The notes under the pieces are model-generated. The model had not been told where the DNA came from. It worked only from the letters and a program-made list of their open reading frames with translations, and ran no database searches. A DNA stretch of 64,000 nucleotides, taken from Gammaproteobacteria bacterium. GTDB taxonomy: Bacteria > Pseudomonadota > Gammaproteobacteria > Pseudomonadales > Cellvibrionaceae. The DNA lies in the NCBI GenBank assembly GCA_004173475.1, contig SEBU01000003.1, positions 124,001 through 188,000 of the forward strand, in the 5' to 3' direction. Numbering within the stretch: the stretch's first letter is position 1; each line of letters opens with the position of its first letter. This document shows, piece by piece, positions 1-9,890 of this stretch. Both the position numbers and the translations under genes were made by a program.

Positions 1-455
1 CGACGCCTGTCCAACCCTAGCTCCAAGACGATCTCAATAAGTACATCATGATCGCTAATATCTTTTGCTTCAGAATGATAAGCGCGTAAAAGCGCCATTT
101 TGAGGTCGTACTGCTCTTCTAAACCCAATTCTAATTCAGCCCAATAAAGTAGACGATGCGCATCAAAACTATTCCAAATATGTTCACGTTTTCCGAACAT
201 GAATCCTACTTCATCACCACGTTCACGCAAATGCTGTTGAGTTCCTGCAATTCGTTCAGCGTCCATTCCATATTTTTCCGAGAGGTATTCAAACAGATTT
301 TTACCTTCTTTTGATAAATTAGTATTTAATTCGAAGGGTTGGAAGTGCAAGTCATAATGAAACTTGTTGCCCATGAGATCCAGCGCTTTTTTAAATGATG
401 CGAGGCCAAGCGCGCACCAAGGACAACTGATGTCTGAAATAAAATCGATTCGCAT
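1..455 (-). CDS. DsbA-family (FrnE-like) oxidoreductase, C-terminus cut off by window edge
   Basis: The reading frame opens at an ATG at 453-455 and runs off the left end of the window, leaving about 151 N-terminal residues. The protein begins MRIDFISDISCPWC, placing a CxxC redox motif (Cys11-Pro-Trp-Cys14) immediately after the first beta strand, as in the thioredoxin-fold DsbA/FrnE/2-hydroxychromene-2-carboxylate isomerase family. The following helical insertion (HLRERGDEVGF, NSFDAHRLL) fits FrnE-like cytoplasmic proteins. There is no signal peptide, so it is probably cytosolic rather than a periplasmic Dsb protein. It lies downstream of the amtB terminator and should have its own promoter between about 456 and 525. 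Substrate unknown. Confidence 0.85.
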   Translation of the reverse strand, partial: MRIDFISDISCPWCALGLASFKKALDLMGNKFHYDLHFQPFELNTNLSKEGKNLFEYLSEKYGMDAERIAGTQQHLRERGDEVGFMFGKREHIWNSFDAHRLLYWAELELGLEEQYDLKMALLRAYHSEAKDISDHDVLIEIVLELGLDRR

Positions 456-524
456 AATTGATACTCGCAATTCTTGAATGTGTTTTTATCCTACTCCATT
501 CATCCTGATACGCGAAGTACAAAC

Positions 525-556
525 ATAAAAAGGGCTGCAAAAGCAGCCCTTTCTTT
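525..556 (-). terminator. Rho-independent terminator of amtB, possibly bidirectional
   Basis: A perfect 8-bp stem (AGGGCTGC at 531-538, GCAGCCCT at 543-550) with an AAAA loop is flanked by T runs on both strands. It lies 18 bases beyond the amtB stop. Confidence 0.85.
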
Positions 557-573
557 ACGAATTATTACAACTC

Positions 574-1887
574 TTAAAGTTTATAACCATCCTCTTCGTG
601 CAGACTTAAATCCAGACCAAGGGATTCCTCATCTTTCGTCACACGCAAACCGCCGGTCAGCACACTCGTTAATTTCAATAACAGATAAGTCACAACAACG
701 GTGAATATTAGGGTTGAAACAATACCGATTAATTGAACCTGCAGCTGTTGGCCCATGGATTCAATTCCTGCAGCGAAACCCAAACCACTAAATGCACCCA
801 GCTGTGTTGATGCAAAAATACCGGCCATAAAAGTACCTATAATTCCGCCCACACCATGCACTGGAAATACGTCAAGCGAGTCATCAATTTTCCAAACGCG
901 TTTTACCAATTGCGTCATAAAGAAACATACAACACCTGCAACCAAACCTATAACAATTGCCCCACCCGGGCCAACATAACCTGAAGCAGGCGTGATAGTA
1001 CCAAGGCCGGCAACCATACCCGTTACAATACCCAATACACTTGGCTTTCTAAATTTCATCCACTCGATTGTCATCCACGCAAGCGCACCAGCCGCCGCGG
1101 ATAGATGTGTTACCAACATCGCCATAGCCGCATTTCCATTCGCTGCTAACGCGCTACCGGCATTAAAGCCAAACCAACCAACCCACAAAATACCGGCGCC
1201 TGTAACCACCATAGTCATATTATGAGGAGGCATAGCAACAGTAGGGAAACCGTTACGTTTACCAATTACAACCGCCGCAACGAGCGATCCAACACCCGCG
1301 GTAATGTGTACTACGGTACCGCCTGCGAAATCGAGCAAACCCATCTTGTACAGCCAACCCGAACTACTCCACACCCAGTGACATATAGGCACGTAGCAAA
1401 GTAGCAACCATAGGGCAGAGAAAATTAACATAGAGGAAAATTTTAAGCGCTCTGCATATGCACCCACGATCAACGCAGGAGTAATGGCAGCGAAAGTCAT
1501 TTGATACATTGCAAACAGCGTTTCAGGAATATCGCCCCAAAGATCATCTTTCTTGATAGATGCTAAAAACACTTTGCTGAAATCGCCGATGTATTCATTA
1601 CCTGGGCCAAACGCCAGGCTATAACCAATAATTACCCATAAGAGGGAAGCCACAGCAGCGATTGCAAAGCATTGCATCAATACGGATAACACATTTTTGA
1701 CTCGCACTAATCCCGCGTAAAACAATGACAACCCAGGCAAGGTCATAAATAACACCAAGGCGCTGGCGGTTAACATCCAGGCGGTATTGGCATTATTTAA
1801 TACAACGGTGGGAGTCTCAGCCAAAGCCAAGGGGCACAATAGACACGCGGCCAAGGCCGGAAATAAAAAACGAATGCTCTTCTTCAT
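574..1887 (-). CDS. amtB: Ammonium transporter AmtB
   Basis: Inner-membrane Amt/Rh/Mep channel that takes up ammonium, 437 aa. A cleavable signal peptide (MKKSIRFLFPALAACLLCPLALA) precedes eleven hydrophobic segments. The twin pore histidines are visible in GGTVVHITAGV and FPVHGVGG, and the family signature DFAGGTVVH is intact. A GTG two codons upstream is possible, but the ATG at 1887 has an AAGG SD seven bases before it and gives the normal signal peptide. Unlike the usual glnK-amtB arrangement, no PII gene is adjacent, so the PII partner must be elsewhere. I looked for a sigma-54 promoter upstream and did not find a convincing one. Confidence 0.97.
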   Translation of the reverse strand: MKKSIRFLFPALAACLLCPLALAETPTVVLNNANTAWMLTASALVLFMTLPGLSLFYAGLVRVKNVLSVLMQCFAIAAVASLLWVIIGYSLAFGPGNEYIGDFSKVFLASIKKDDLWGDIPETLFAMYQMTFAAITPALIVGAYAERLKFSSMLIFSALWLLLCYVPICHWVWSSSGWLYKMGLLDFAGGTVVHITAGVGSLVAAVVIGKRNGFPTVAMPPHNMTMVVTGAGILWVGWFGFNAGSALAANGNAAMAMLVTHLSAAAGALAWMTIEWMKFRKPSVLGIVTGMVAGLGTITPASGYVGPGGAIVIGLVAGVVCFFMTQLVKRVWKIDDSLDVFPVHGVGGIIGTFMAGIFASTQLGAFSGLGFAAGIESMGQQLQVQLIGIVSTLIFTVVVTYLLLKLTSVLTGGLRVTKDEESLGLDLSLHEEDGYKL

Positions 1888-2207
1888 GATCACACCTTAT
1901 GATTTTGTCCGCTTACATGAGCAGACTTTATAGAGTGATAAACTGCCCCAAATTGATTCACACGCCATCAACTCGAGCCGTATTTTTATAAATTTTGACT
2001 GGTTTTGCCGGTTGTTAAGTTTTAACACAACCCAAAAAAGGGCAATATTAAAAACTAATTGTCAGGCGAAATTGCGTTAGCACTAAATATGCCAGTAATT
2101 TTTATTTTTTTATTTCAAAGACTTACTATTATCACCTCAGTTCTTAAAGCAAATTTACGCACCAATTTTAAGCCCTTGATATTAATGAGGCACAAGTATG
2201 GAACATT
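1888..2207. other. Intergenic region upstream of amtB and downstream of tgpA
   Basis: About 320 bases that should contain the amtB promoter and the tgpA transcript end. No reading frame with an SD, no strong hairpin-plus-T terminator and no sigma-54 GG-N10-GC element was seen. Confidence 0.5.
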
Positions 2208-4235
2208 TTATATTGATGTCGAGACGGGTTTTACTTTTTTAGGGTTAAAGTTGGCCACCGCTACGTTTAGCTGAGCAATCATGCTGGCGTCTTCGCCATA
2301 CGCTAATCGCTCGTACATCTCAATTAAGGATGACAAGCTTGCAAAAAGTTCAGGCTTTAACGCCATCGTTCGCGCCATAAATTGCCTGGGTGTTTCGCCT
2401 GACTGAGGCTCAAATCCCACCAACTTTAGTTTTTTACAGAGACGTAAATAAATACGCGATGTTTCAGGAAGTTCTTGCTTGCGTGTACGCATTATTAGCA
2501 GGGCAAACAATAGGATTCCAAGCCCTCCCAATATTATTATCACTAAAATAATAGTGCGCGTAGCAGAGCTATCGCCCCACCATTTTTTTAATAGTGATGA
2601 TTGCGCATCTGAATCGAAATTTAGGACCCATTGAGTCCATTTTAAACTTACAGCGTCCCATTGCTCGCGCAGCTTCATGAGCATTTTTATTGACGACCCA
2701 AAAGGTCTCGCCAAAAATTGTCGATCAGTTTCTGATAATGATTGCTCGATACCTTGCCAAATACGCTGGGGAGCGACAACGGCGGTGGGGTCAAACATTA
2801 TCCAGCCTCGCCCTTCAAACCAAACTTCAGCCCACGCATGGGCATCACGCTGACGAACACTAAATGACCCATCTACCGAATTTTTATCGCCACCCTGGTA
2901 ACCAACGACGACGCGGGCTGGAATCCCAGCGGCACGCATAAAGAAAACAAAACTACTGGAAAAATGTTCACAAAATCCCTGGCGAGTGCCCCATAGAAAT
3001 TCATCAACTACATCCGCCCCCAACGGCGGTGGTTTAAGCGTATAGAAAAAACTTTGATGATAATAACCCAACACTTTTTCAACAAATTTCTCATTACTGC
3101 CCGCCTCTTCCAACCAGGCTTTAGCTCGCTCCCGCGTTTTAGGATTTCCATTTTTTGGTAGTAATCTGTTTCGTACAAGCTCTTCCGGTTTAATTTCATT
3201 AAATTGATAATCTAACGACGAAACAACATGATAATGTAAACGCTCATTTACCGGGCCGAACGATTGCAAACGCATATCACGTGCAAAGACTACGTGACTA
3301 GACCAACGATTAGGTGCTGCCAACGCATATAACCAGGGTTTGCCACTCTTCTCGGCGATAATGTCGTAGTCAACTTCCGAGCCGCGATAATCAATATGCG
3401 ATTTAAGTTTTTTATTGAATTGATTAAATTGATTTTCCATTTTTTGTTCACGACTCTGTGACCAGCGTCGACCGTCGAAATCGGAAAACACCAAACTGCG
3501 CCAATATAATTTTTCGCGGGCCGGTGAATCACCGTAAAACTTCACGCGAAATGCCAGTTCGTCCGACTTCATTAAATCAGTGAAATCACCGGGTGACATT
3601 GAGTCGCTCATACCGGTTTTAGCATGCTGGGGCGATGGCACGGCCCAAAAAGATCCCAGACGAGGCATAACCACGAACAAAACAAACATAAAAGGAATTG
3701 CTTGTAACACAATAAAAAATGAAGGACGCACGCCTCGCCATATTGAGCTAGGTACTTGCCGGGTGTGTAACTGCATTAAGGTAGCGCAAAGAAGCGTAAG
3801 ACAAAAAATTCCGTAAAACGCTGCGAGGAGATGGTTAAACTCAATGAATTGAGTAGCAATAAGAAAAAATGCAATAAAGATTAATAACACGAAGTCCGTG
3901 CGATTTTTAAGCTCCAGAAGCTTTAGCGTAAAACCCACGATTAACAAACTTACCATGGACTCATAGCGAAAGCCTGCCCCCATGCTCACATACAATCCAA
4001 TGCAGGAAAATAAAACCAATAGTGTTTTGTGCAGCTTCCCAGGATAATTCCACGCACCTTGAAAAATTTTCCAACGCCAAAATGCAACGGCGATCCACAT
4101 TACCGCTATCCACACCGGAACAGTCGCAAAGTGTGGTGCTAAAATAAAAACCTGGATCGTAAGCAGCCAAGCCAAACTTTGACGAGAAATTAATTGCACC
4201 GGTGCTTTAGACGTGGCGATTGTATTATTAAACAT
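2208..4235 (-). CDS. tgpA: TgpA-like membrane transglutaminase (DUF3488/transglutaminase-core)
   Basis: A 675-aa membrane protein of the bacterial TgpA family. About six N-terminal transmembrane segments occupy residues 20-195, followed by a periplasmic transglutaminase-core domain, one more transmembrane segment (VIIILGGLGILLFALLI) and a C-terminal DUF4129-like cytoplasmic tail. The papain-like triad is visible as Cys422 in QGFCEHF, His466 in DAHAWAEVW and Asp482 in MFDPTA. The ATG at 4235 is preferred over upstream alternatives because AGGAGG lies five bases before it. This start overlaps the stop of the DUF58 gene by eight bases, implying translational coupling. The MoxR-DUF58-TgpA order is a conserved gammaproteobacterial cassette; in Pseudomonas TgpA is essential, but its substrate is unsettled. 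Confidence 0.92.
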   Translation of the reverse strand: MFNNTIATSKAPVQLISRQSLAWLLTIQVFILAPHFATVPVWIAVMWIAVAFWRWKIFQGAWNYPGKLHKTLLVLFSCIGLYVSMGAGFRYESMVSLLIVGFTLKLLELKNRTDFVLLIFIAFFLIATQFIEFNHLLAAFYGIFCLTLLCATLMQLHTRQVPSSIWRGVRPSFFIVLQAIPFMFVLFVVMPRLGSFWAVPSPQHAKTGMSDSMSPGDFTDLMKSDELAFRVKFYGDSPAREKLYWRSLVFSDFDGRRWSQSREQKMENQFNQFNKKLKSHIDYRGSEVDYDIIAEKSGKPWLYALAAPNRWSSHVVFARDMRLQSFGPVNERLHYHVVSSLDYQFNEIKPEELVRNRLLPKNGNPKTRERAKAWLEEAGSNEKFVEKVLGYYHQSFFYTLKPPPLGADVVDEFLWGTRQGFCEHFSSSFVFFMRAAGIPARVVVGYQGGDKNSVDGSFSVRQRDAHAWAEVWFEGRGWIMFDPTAVVAPQRIWQGIEQSLSETDRQFLARPFGSSIKMLMKLREQWDAVSLKWTQWVLNFDSDAQSSLLKKWWGDSSATRTIILVIIILGGLGILLFALLIMRTRKQELPETSRIYLRLCKKLKLVGFEPQSGETPRQFMARTMALKPELFASLSSLIEMYERLAYGEDASMIAQLNVAVANFNPKKVKPVSTSI

Positions 4236-5193
4236 AATCATCCTCCTTCGCCCAACCAAACAGCGCCAACGCCGTTAGTGCGTCTAAACGATGTACATCT
4301 CCCACGCCAATATCAATCGTTACAGCAGGTAGCCGCAAACCAAATTCGATATTGTTATCAGCAAAATAATTAACCCAATAGGATAAATGTGACAGCGCTA
4401 ACTCGGTGTCACGCACATCCATGACATTCCAGTCGAGCCAATAATGTTCACTTTGATAGGCGCGATAATCTTTTAGATGCATGCCCGCGCCCCGCGCATA
4501 TTGTTTCCACGCAACTTGTGAAATCGGCGAGCCTGGTAGATAGGTTCGAAATCCTTGAAACTCATCACCTCGCTGAGCAGATAAATAAGTTCCATCTGTA
4601 CCCTCGCCTGCGCCTAGCGGTGGTTTATCACAAGCAACAGGACGAGGGAAAATCAATGCGCGATGATTTAATTCAATGTATGCCCATGCGCGAATCAAAC
4701 CGAACGGATAATAACTTTTCAAGACTATCCGAGGTAATTTCATCCAACCTCGACGCTTGGCAATAGCTTCCAAATGCACTTGTGATGCGTGTTCTGCTAC
4801 TAGATCAACACTAACCGGCTCAGCGTCGTCAATCGCCAACATAAGCCCGTTATGATTTGCGCTGTAAGCGGAATTTAAAATAATAGGAAATTGTGCTGCT
4901 TCACCTACCGCAGCATATTTAGTTGCATCAGGACTGAACGTTAGCCCCAGGAGATTTTTAAACGCGTGGATTACTGATACGAGCATTAAACTCGTCAAGA
5001 AAAATGAAAGGCCCAAGATTAAATTATTTTGGTAGTTCGTGCCCAAAAGCCAAATTAACAAAACAGTGAATAAAAATGCGAGGCCTTGTTTGCCTGGAAA
5101 GACGTAAATAGTGCGGTGCTGCAACACAACTTTGCTCGCGCGCGGCGAGCGCTTTGCAGCCCAGCGTTGAAAATAACTTTTGAATTTGGTCAA
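4228..5193 (-). CDS. DUF58 domain protein, partner of MoxR ATPase
   Basis: A 321-aa protein with two close transmembrane segments at residues 35-75 (LAFLFTVLLIWLLGTNY and LGLSFFLTSLMLVSVIH), then a soluble region with the DUF58 hallmark (DYRAYQSEHYWLDWNVM). DUF58 proteins are von Willebrand-A-like partners of MoxR AAA+ ATPases. The start is a TTG without a clear SD. I keep it because the residues right after it (FQRWAAKRSPRASKVVL) match the usual N-terminus of the family. It sits between moxR (72 bases upstream) and tgpA (eight-base overlap). The specific role in envelope maintenance is inferred from context. Confidence 0.85.
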   Translation of the reverse strand: MTKFKSYFQRWAAKRSPRASKVVLQHRTIYVFPGKQGLAFLFTVLLIWLLGTNYQNNLILGLSFFLTSLMLVSVIHAFKNLLGLTFSPDATKYAAVGEAAQFPIILNSAYSANHNGLMLAIDDAEPVSVDLVAEHASQVHLEAIAKRRGWMKLPRIVLKSYYPFGLIRAWAYIELNHRALIFPRPVACDKPPLGAGEGTDGTYLSAQRGDEFQGFRTYLPGSPISQVAWKQYARGAGMHLKDYRAYQSEHYWLDWNVMDVRDTELALSHLSYWVNYFADNNIEFGLRLPAVTIDIGVGDVHRLDALTALALFGWAKEDDYV

Positions 5194-5265
5194 GAGGAGT
5201 TCTCAGGCAAAAAGTCAGAATCTCTAACATTAACTCACACCATAGCGGTAACACACCTGATAAGT

Positions 5266-6189
5266 TTAGCTTTTTACCACCGGTACAGCAGACAAAATCT
5301 TTTTAATTAAATTTTCGTGTGTGGCCTGGTGCGTTGCGCCTTTCGCAATAATGCGATGCGCGACGACACATCCAAATAAATACTGGATATCTTCTGGCAC
5401 CACGTATGCGCGTTCATGAATAAATGCCCAGGTTTTAGCTGCGCGTATTAAAGCCATAGCGCCGCGTGGCGAAAGCCCCATCAATATATCGTCAGAGGTG
5501 CGCGTGAAATGGACCAATCGTTGTACGTAGTCCACCAAACTATCAGAAACTTTAACCGCATTAATTGCTCGTTTAATCTCCGGAATTTTATCGGGTGTCA
5601 AACAAATTCGTAGCTGGCCTAGTTGATCGCGAGGGTCACCGCCCTTAAACAATAATTTTTCAGTTTCGGCGTCAGGGTAGCCCAAACTTATGCGCATTAA
5701 AAAACGATCCAATTGCGATTCCGGCAAGGGATAGGTTCCCATTTGCGACATAGGGTTTTGTGTTGCAATCACAAAAAAAGGTTGAGGTAATTCGTGGGTT
5801 TTACCTTCGTTAGTCACCTGTCGCTCTTCCATAGCCTCTAGTAGCGCGCTCTGGGTTTTTGGTGTGGTGCGATTTATTTCATCGGCAAGTAAAACTTGCG
5901 TAAAAATCGCGCCCTTATGGAAGGTAAATTGTTGTTGCTGAGGATCAAAAATCGAAAGGCCTAAAATATCAGCGGGTAACATGTCGCTGGTGAATTGTAC
6001 GCGGTTGTAGCTAAGACCGAGAACTTGAGCCAAGGCGTGGGAAAGCGTAGTTTTGCCCATGCCTGGTAAATCTTCAATCAATAAATGACCGTCAGCAAGG
6101 AGGCAAGTTAGCGCAAGTTTTATTTTTTCTTCTTTACCAAAAAGAACACGACCAATTTCGTTGACCAATACTTCAACAAATTTTCTCAC
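5266..6189 (-). CDS. MoxR-family AAA+ ATPase
   Basis: A 307-aa AAA+ ATPase. Walker A is GMGKTT (residues 43-48), Walker B and the sensor region follow (LLADEINR; FVIATQNP), and the arginine finger region is ESQLDRFLMR. MoxR ATPases act as chaperones that activate vWA/DUF58 partners, which fits the two genes downstream. The GTG start at 6189 has AAGGAAG upstream at suitable distance. It is the first gene of the moxR-DUF58-tgpA operon. Confidence 0.93.
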   Translation of the reverse strand: MRKFVEVLVNEIGRVLFGKEEKIKLALTCLLADGHLLIEDLPGMGKTTLSHALAQVLGLSYNRVQFTSDMLPADILGLSIFDPQQQQFTFHKGAIFTQVLLADEINRTTPKTQSALLEAMEERQVTNEGKTHELPQPFFVIATQNPMSQMGTYPLPESQLDRFLMRISLGYPDAETEKLLFKGGDPRDQLGQLRICLTPDKIPEIKRAINAVKVSDSLVDYVQRLVHFTRTSDDILMGLSPRGAMALIRAAKTWAFIHERAYVVPEDIQYLFGCVVAHRIIAKGATHQATHENLIKKILSAVPVVKS

Positions 6190-6234
6190 AGACGCTTCCT
6201 TCTATTATCAAAAATGACGCGCGGCTTAAGAAGG

Positions 6235-6265
6235 GTCGTCATTTTCGCGCAGCACGGATGACGAC
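6235..6265. repeat. Imperfect palindromic repeat downstream of metZ
   Basis: Arms GTCGTCAT (6235-6242) and ATGACGAC (6258-6265) enclose a GC-rich centre. An additional AAAATGACG/CGTCATTTT pairing uses 6211-6219 and 6237-6245. The reverse complement resembles the element at 7531-7579 on the other side of metZ (shared TCG-CATCC, GCTG-GCG and AATGACGAC blocks), so this looks like a small dispersed palindromic repeat family. It may also serve as the metZ terminator. Confidence 0.5.
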
Positions 6266-6288
6266 TCTCCATAGAAGCTTAATCAAGA

Positions 6289-7482
6289 TTACAACGAATT
6301 CAACCCGCGCTCTAAATCCGAAATCAAATCTTTTACGGATTCCAAACCAACGGAGATACGAATTAAATTTTCGGTTATTCCTGCTTCAGCTTTTTGTTCA
6401 GGCGTTAAGCGACCGTGAGTTGTCGTTGCGGGATGAACGATAGTGGTTTTTGTATCGCCCAAATTCGCAGTGAGCGACATAATTTTGGTGGCATCAATAA
6501 CCTTCCACGCTGCTTCACGTTCGCCTTTTACGCGGAAGGATAAAACACCTCCAAACGCCGATTGTTGTTTAGCCGCGAGTTCGTGCCCAACGTGCGATGG
6601 TAAGCCCGCATAAAACACTTTTTCAACCTTAGGATGCGCATGGAGCCATTGTGCTAGCTCAAGTGCATTTCTTGAATGGGCCTCCATACGCAAGCGAAGC
6701 GTTTCTAAACCTTTTAGAAATACCCATGCGTTAAAGGGGCTCAAACTTGGGCCTGCACTGCGAATAAAGCCAAGCACCTCATCAACCAATACCTTCGGGC
6801 CTGCAACCACGCCACCAAGACAGCGGCCTTGGCCGTCAATATATTTTGTTGCGGAATGTACAATTAAATCTGCGCCCAATTCTAATGGACGCTGCAACGC
6901 GGGCGTGCAAAAACAATTGTCTACTACGAGTAAAGCCTTGCGAGCATGGGTAATTTTTGCAAGGCGTTGAATGTCTATAACATCGCACAAAGGATTTGAC
7001 GGTGTTTCTACAAAAACAAGCTTCGACGCAGGAGTAAAAGCAGCCTCCCATGCGGCGTAGTCTGTCGGCGCAACGAAAGTTGTTGTTACACCAAACTTTT
7101 GCAAAAATTTCGAAAAGAGAACGGTTGTTGTTCCAAACACGCTGCGCGAGCAGACAATATGATCACCTGATTTGAGAAGCGCGATGCAAGTGCTAAGAAT
7201 TGCAGCCATGCCTGACGAAGTGCCCACTGCTGATTCTGCGCCTTCGAGTGCGGCAATTCGCTCCTCAAATGCACGTACTGTGGGATTGGTATAACGAGAA
7301 TAAACATTGCCCGCTTGTGCACCGGAAAAACGATCCGCCGCTTCCTGAGCACTACCGAACACATAACTTGACGTTAAAAATAGTGCTTCGCTATGCTCGC
7401 CTTCATGACTTCGGACTTGACCTGCTCGTACGGCGAGCGTATCTAATTCGTATGCTAATAATTCGTGTTCGAAATTTTCCAT
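6289..7482 (-). CDS. metZ: O-succinylhomoserine sulfhydrylase
   Basis: PLP-dependent Cys/Met metabolism enzyme, 397 aa, expected to make homocysteine directly from O-succinylhomoserine and sulfide. The PLP lysine is in HSATKYIDGQGR, the substrate-binding region is NVYSRYTNPT, and the C-terminus has the family pattern LIRISVGLES. A TTG two codons upstream opens the longest frame, but the ATG at 7482 has AAGG eight bases before it. Its position next to purF and cvpA matches the metZ locus of Pseudomonas, which favours MetZ over MetB or MetC. Confidence 0.93.
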   Translation of the reverse strand: MENFEHELLAYELDTLAVRAGQVRSHEGEHSEALFLTSSYVFGSAQEAADRFSGAQAGNVYSRYTNPTVRAFEERIAALEGAESAVGTSSGMAAILSTCIALLKSGDHIVCSRSVFGTTTVLFSKFLQKFGVTTTFVAPTDYAAWEAAFTPASKLVFVETPSNPLCDVIDIQRLAKITHARKALLVVDNCFCTPALQRPLELGADLIVHSATKYIDGQGRCLGGVVAGPKVLVDEVLGFIRSAGPSLSPFNAWVFLKGLETLRLRMEAHSRNALELAQWLHAHPKVEKVFYAGLPSHVGHELAAKQQSAFGGVLSFRVKGEREAAWKVIDATKIMSLTANLGDTKTTIVHPATTTHGRLTPEQKAEAGITENLIRISVGLESVKDLISDLERGLNSL

Positions 7483-7530
7483 TTGCAAAACCTTTTACTG
7501 TTTGTAGTAAAGATATCCGACAATTGAAAA

Positions 7531-7579
7531 GGAGTCGCCATCCTCGCTGTGCGCTACGGCTTACGAGAATGACGACTCC
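7531..7579. repeat. Palindromic repeat between metZ and purF
   Basis: Arms GGAGTCGCCAT (7531-7541) and ATGACGACTCC (7569-7579) pair at 10 of 11 positions around a GC-rich centre. The element resembles the one at 6235-6265, so related repeats bracket metZ. Confidence 0.55.
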
Positions 7580-7630
7580 CTATTAAAATACCTGAGCAAT
7601 ATTTAGGAAAAAAATTCCGTAAACAATTAG

Positions 7631-9160
7631 TTAACCCATGGCCCCATTATGCAAGCCCATTGGCGATTCTGTTTTCCCTGATTTTTTACCGGTCTTACCC
7701 GCCTTAGCAGAATCACTTCGTGCCGCTGCTACTTTTTCCAAATATTCTTTAGTCACGTCGCCACCGATATATTCACCGGTAAACACAGCGCAATCAAACT
7801 CGGTAACTTTATGGTTACCTTCGGTCGATGCTGCGATTAAATCAGCAAGGTCTTGGTAGATTAACCAATCTGCACCAATTTCTTTGCACACTTCCTCATC
7901 GGTACGGCCATGTGCAATTAATTCTTTTGTCGTCGGCATATCTATGCCATACACGTTAGGATATTTCACCGCAGGTGCCGCGGAAGCAAAATAAACTTTA
8001 CGCGCGCCTGCATCACGAGCCATTTGAATAATTTGTTGGCAGGTTGTGCCGCGCACAATGGAGTCGTCTACCAATAAAACATTTTTTCCTTTAAATTCCA
8101 ACTCAATGGGATTCAATTTTTGGCGCACAGATTTTTTGCGTTGTTGTTGGCCAGGCATAATAAATGTGCGACCGATATAACGGTTTTTTACTAAACCCTC
8201 ACGAAATTTCACACCAAGACGCTGTGCAAGAGCTTGTCCTGCTACACGACTTGAATCCGGAATTGGAATAACTACGTCAATGTCGTGATCTGGTCTTTCA
8301 CGCAAAATTTTATCGGCAAGTTTTTCACCTTGACGCAAACGAGCCTTATAAACTGAAATGCCATCCATAATGGAATCAGGACGTGCGAAATAAACATGCT
8401 CAAAGATGCAAGGTGCCAAACGGGAATGCTTGGCGCATTGACGACGATATAACTGCCCTTCTTCAGTCACATAAATTGCTTCACCGGGTTCAACATCGTC
8501 AATCAAATGAAAGCCCAGCACATCAAGCGCAACACTTTCGGAAGCCACCATGTATTCGGTGCCATCTTCAGTTTCGCGTGTACCGTACACTAATGGGCGA
8601 ATACCATTGGGGTCACGAAACGCAATCAAGCCATAACCCGCGATCAAAGTAACTACTGAGTAGCCGCCGGTAATGCGATTATGCACCCCAGATACCGCTG
8701 CAAAAATATCGTCTGGCGTTGGCTTCAACTTACCTTGCAACTGCAACTCATGCGCGAACACATTGAGTAAAACTTCTGAATCGGAATCTGTATTGACGTG
8801 ACGCAAATCGGTCTTAAATAAATCTTCACTGAGCCTTTCAGTATTGGTTAGATTTCCGTTGTGCGCCAGTGCAATTCCGTAAGGTGAGTTCACGTAAAAA
8901 GGTTGTGCCATCGCAGGGCCAGAACTACCAGCCGTTGGATAACGAACATGGCCTATGCCCATATTGCCCACCAAGCGTTGCATGTGGCGAGTTCTAAATA
9001 CGTCTTGCACAAGACCGTTAGCTTTTTGTTGCGCCATACGACCTTCCTGGCAAGTCACTATACCGGCAGCATCCTGACCGCGGTGTTGGAGTATGGTTAG
9101 TGCATCATACAACTGAACATTGACATCGCGTTTACCGACAATACCTACAATGCCGCACAT
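7631..9160 (-). CDS. purF: Amidophosphoribosyltransferase
   Basis: First committed step of purine synthesis: PRPP plus glutamine to 5-phosphoribosylamine. 509 aa, full length. The N-terminus MCGIVGIVG exposes the Ntn-type glutaminase nucleophile Cys2 after Met removal. The phosphoribosyltransferase PRPP loop is [13 protein letters not shown]. The C-terminal tail ([15 protein letters not shown]) is Lys-rich and low in complexity, a common variable end. It is followed by metZ and preceded by cvpA, as in Pseudomonas and other gammaproteobacteria. Confidence 0.98.
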   Translation of the reverse strand: MCGIVGIVGKRDVNVQLYDALTILQHRGQDAAGIVTCQEGRMAQQKANGLVQDVFRTRHMQRLVGNMGIGHVRYPTAGSSGPAMAQPFYVNSPYGIALAHNGNLTNTERLSEDLFKTDLRHVNTDSDSEVLLNVFAHELQLQGKLKPTPDDIFAAVSGVHNRITGGYSVVTLIAGYGLIAFRDPNGIRPLVYGTRETEDGTEYMVASESVALDVLGFHLIDDVEPGEAIYVTEEGQLYRRQCAKHSRLAPCIFEHVYFARPDSIMDGISVYKARLRQGEKLADKILRERPDHDIDVVIPIPDSSRVAGQALAQRLGVKFREGLVKNRYIGRTFIMPGQQQRKKSVRQKLNPIELEFKGKNVLLVDDSIVRGTTCQQIIQMARDAGARKVYFASAAPAVKYPNVYGIDMPTTKELIAHGRTDEEVCKEIGADWLIYQDLADLIAASTEGNHKVTEFDCAVFTGEYIGGDVTKEYLEKVAAARSDSAKAGKTGKKSGKTESPMGLHNGAMG

Positions 9161-9224
9161 ACTTGCTCACCTTTTGTGTCATTGAATAAAGATCTATTTG
9201 ATAACATTAAAACTGCTGCCACTT

Positions 9225-9743
9225 TTAAACTGCAGTTTTTTCTTGCGTACTGAACCAACTCATCACCCAACGTGTTATGCCCGCTGTCGCATTTTGCACT
9301 GCCGCTTCGTAAGGTGAAAAATACGGAATTAAACTTGATTGCTGAAACCAGGGATCATTTTTAATTGGCACAAAACCAGGCACATAAATTAACAAGATAA
9401 TGATTATGAAGACACCGCGTACAAAACCAAACAGCATCCCTAGGAGACGATCAGTGCCTGACAAGCCAGTGGCTTTAATAATCAGGCCGATACAAAAATT
9501 TAACAGAGCACCTATCAACAACACACCTACAAATACCAATACAAATGCGGTGATTGCGCGTAGCGACGGGGTTGATATTGCGTCGGATAAAAGGAATTCA
9601 AGACGATTGCTAAAGACATTGGCTACAACCAAAGCCACAATCCAGATGACAAGCGATAGCGCTTCTTTAATAAACCCGCGTGCGAGGCTGATAACACTAG
9701 ATAGCGTCAAAACAATCACAATGGCCCAATCTGCCCAATTCAT
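9225..9743 (-). CDS. cvpA: CvpA family membrane protein
   Basis: A 172-aa inner-membrane protein with four hydrophobic segments, starting MNWADWAIVIVLTLSSVISL, the typical CvpA N-terminus. CvpA is linked to colicin V production and envelope stress in enterics; its molecular function is not fixed. It lies 64 bases upstream of purF in the conserved cvpA-purF pair. Confidence 0.95.
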   Translation of the reverse strand: MNWADWAIVIVLTLSSVISLARGFIKEALSLVIWIVALVVANVFSNRLEFLLSDAISTPSLRAITAFVLVFVGVLLIGALLNFCIGLIIKATGLSGTDRLLGMLFGFVRGVFIIIILLIYVPGFVPIKNDPWFQQSSLIPYFSPYEAAVQNATAGITRWVMSWFSTQEKTAV

Positions 9744-9890
9744 GCGTTGGATTTCCCCGCGGACTCTCGCCCGGGTGCTCTTAGTTGCCCGGATACAAGG
9801 AGGCGCATTTTAACAGAGCCGCCTCTTATCAAACAGCTCTTTACACAAATTGGTTCAGGAATTCCCTAGTGGATTTTTGCGACATAATTA

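Noticed and set aside
1894-2060. Sigma-54/NtrC promoter for amtB
   Set aside because: No GG-N10-GC element could be found on the minus strand, and no glnK gene is adjacent.
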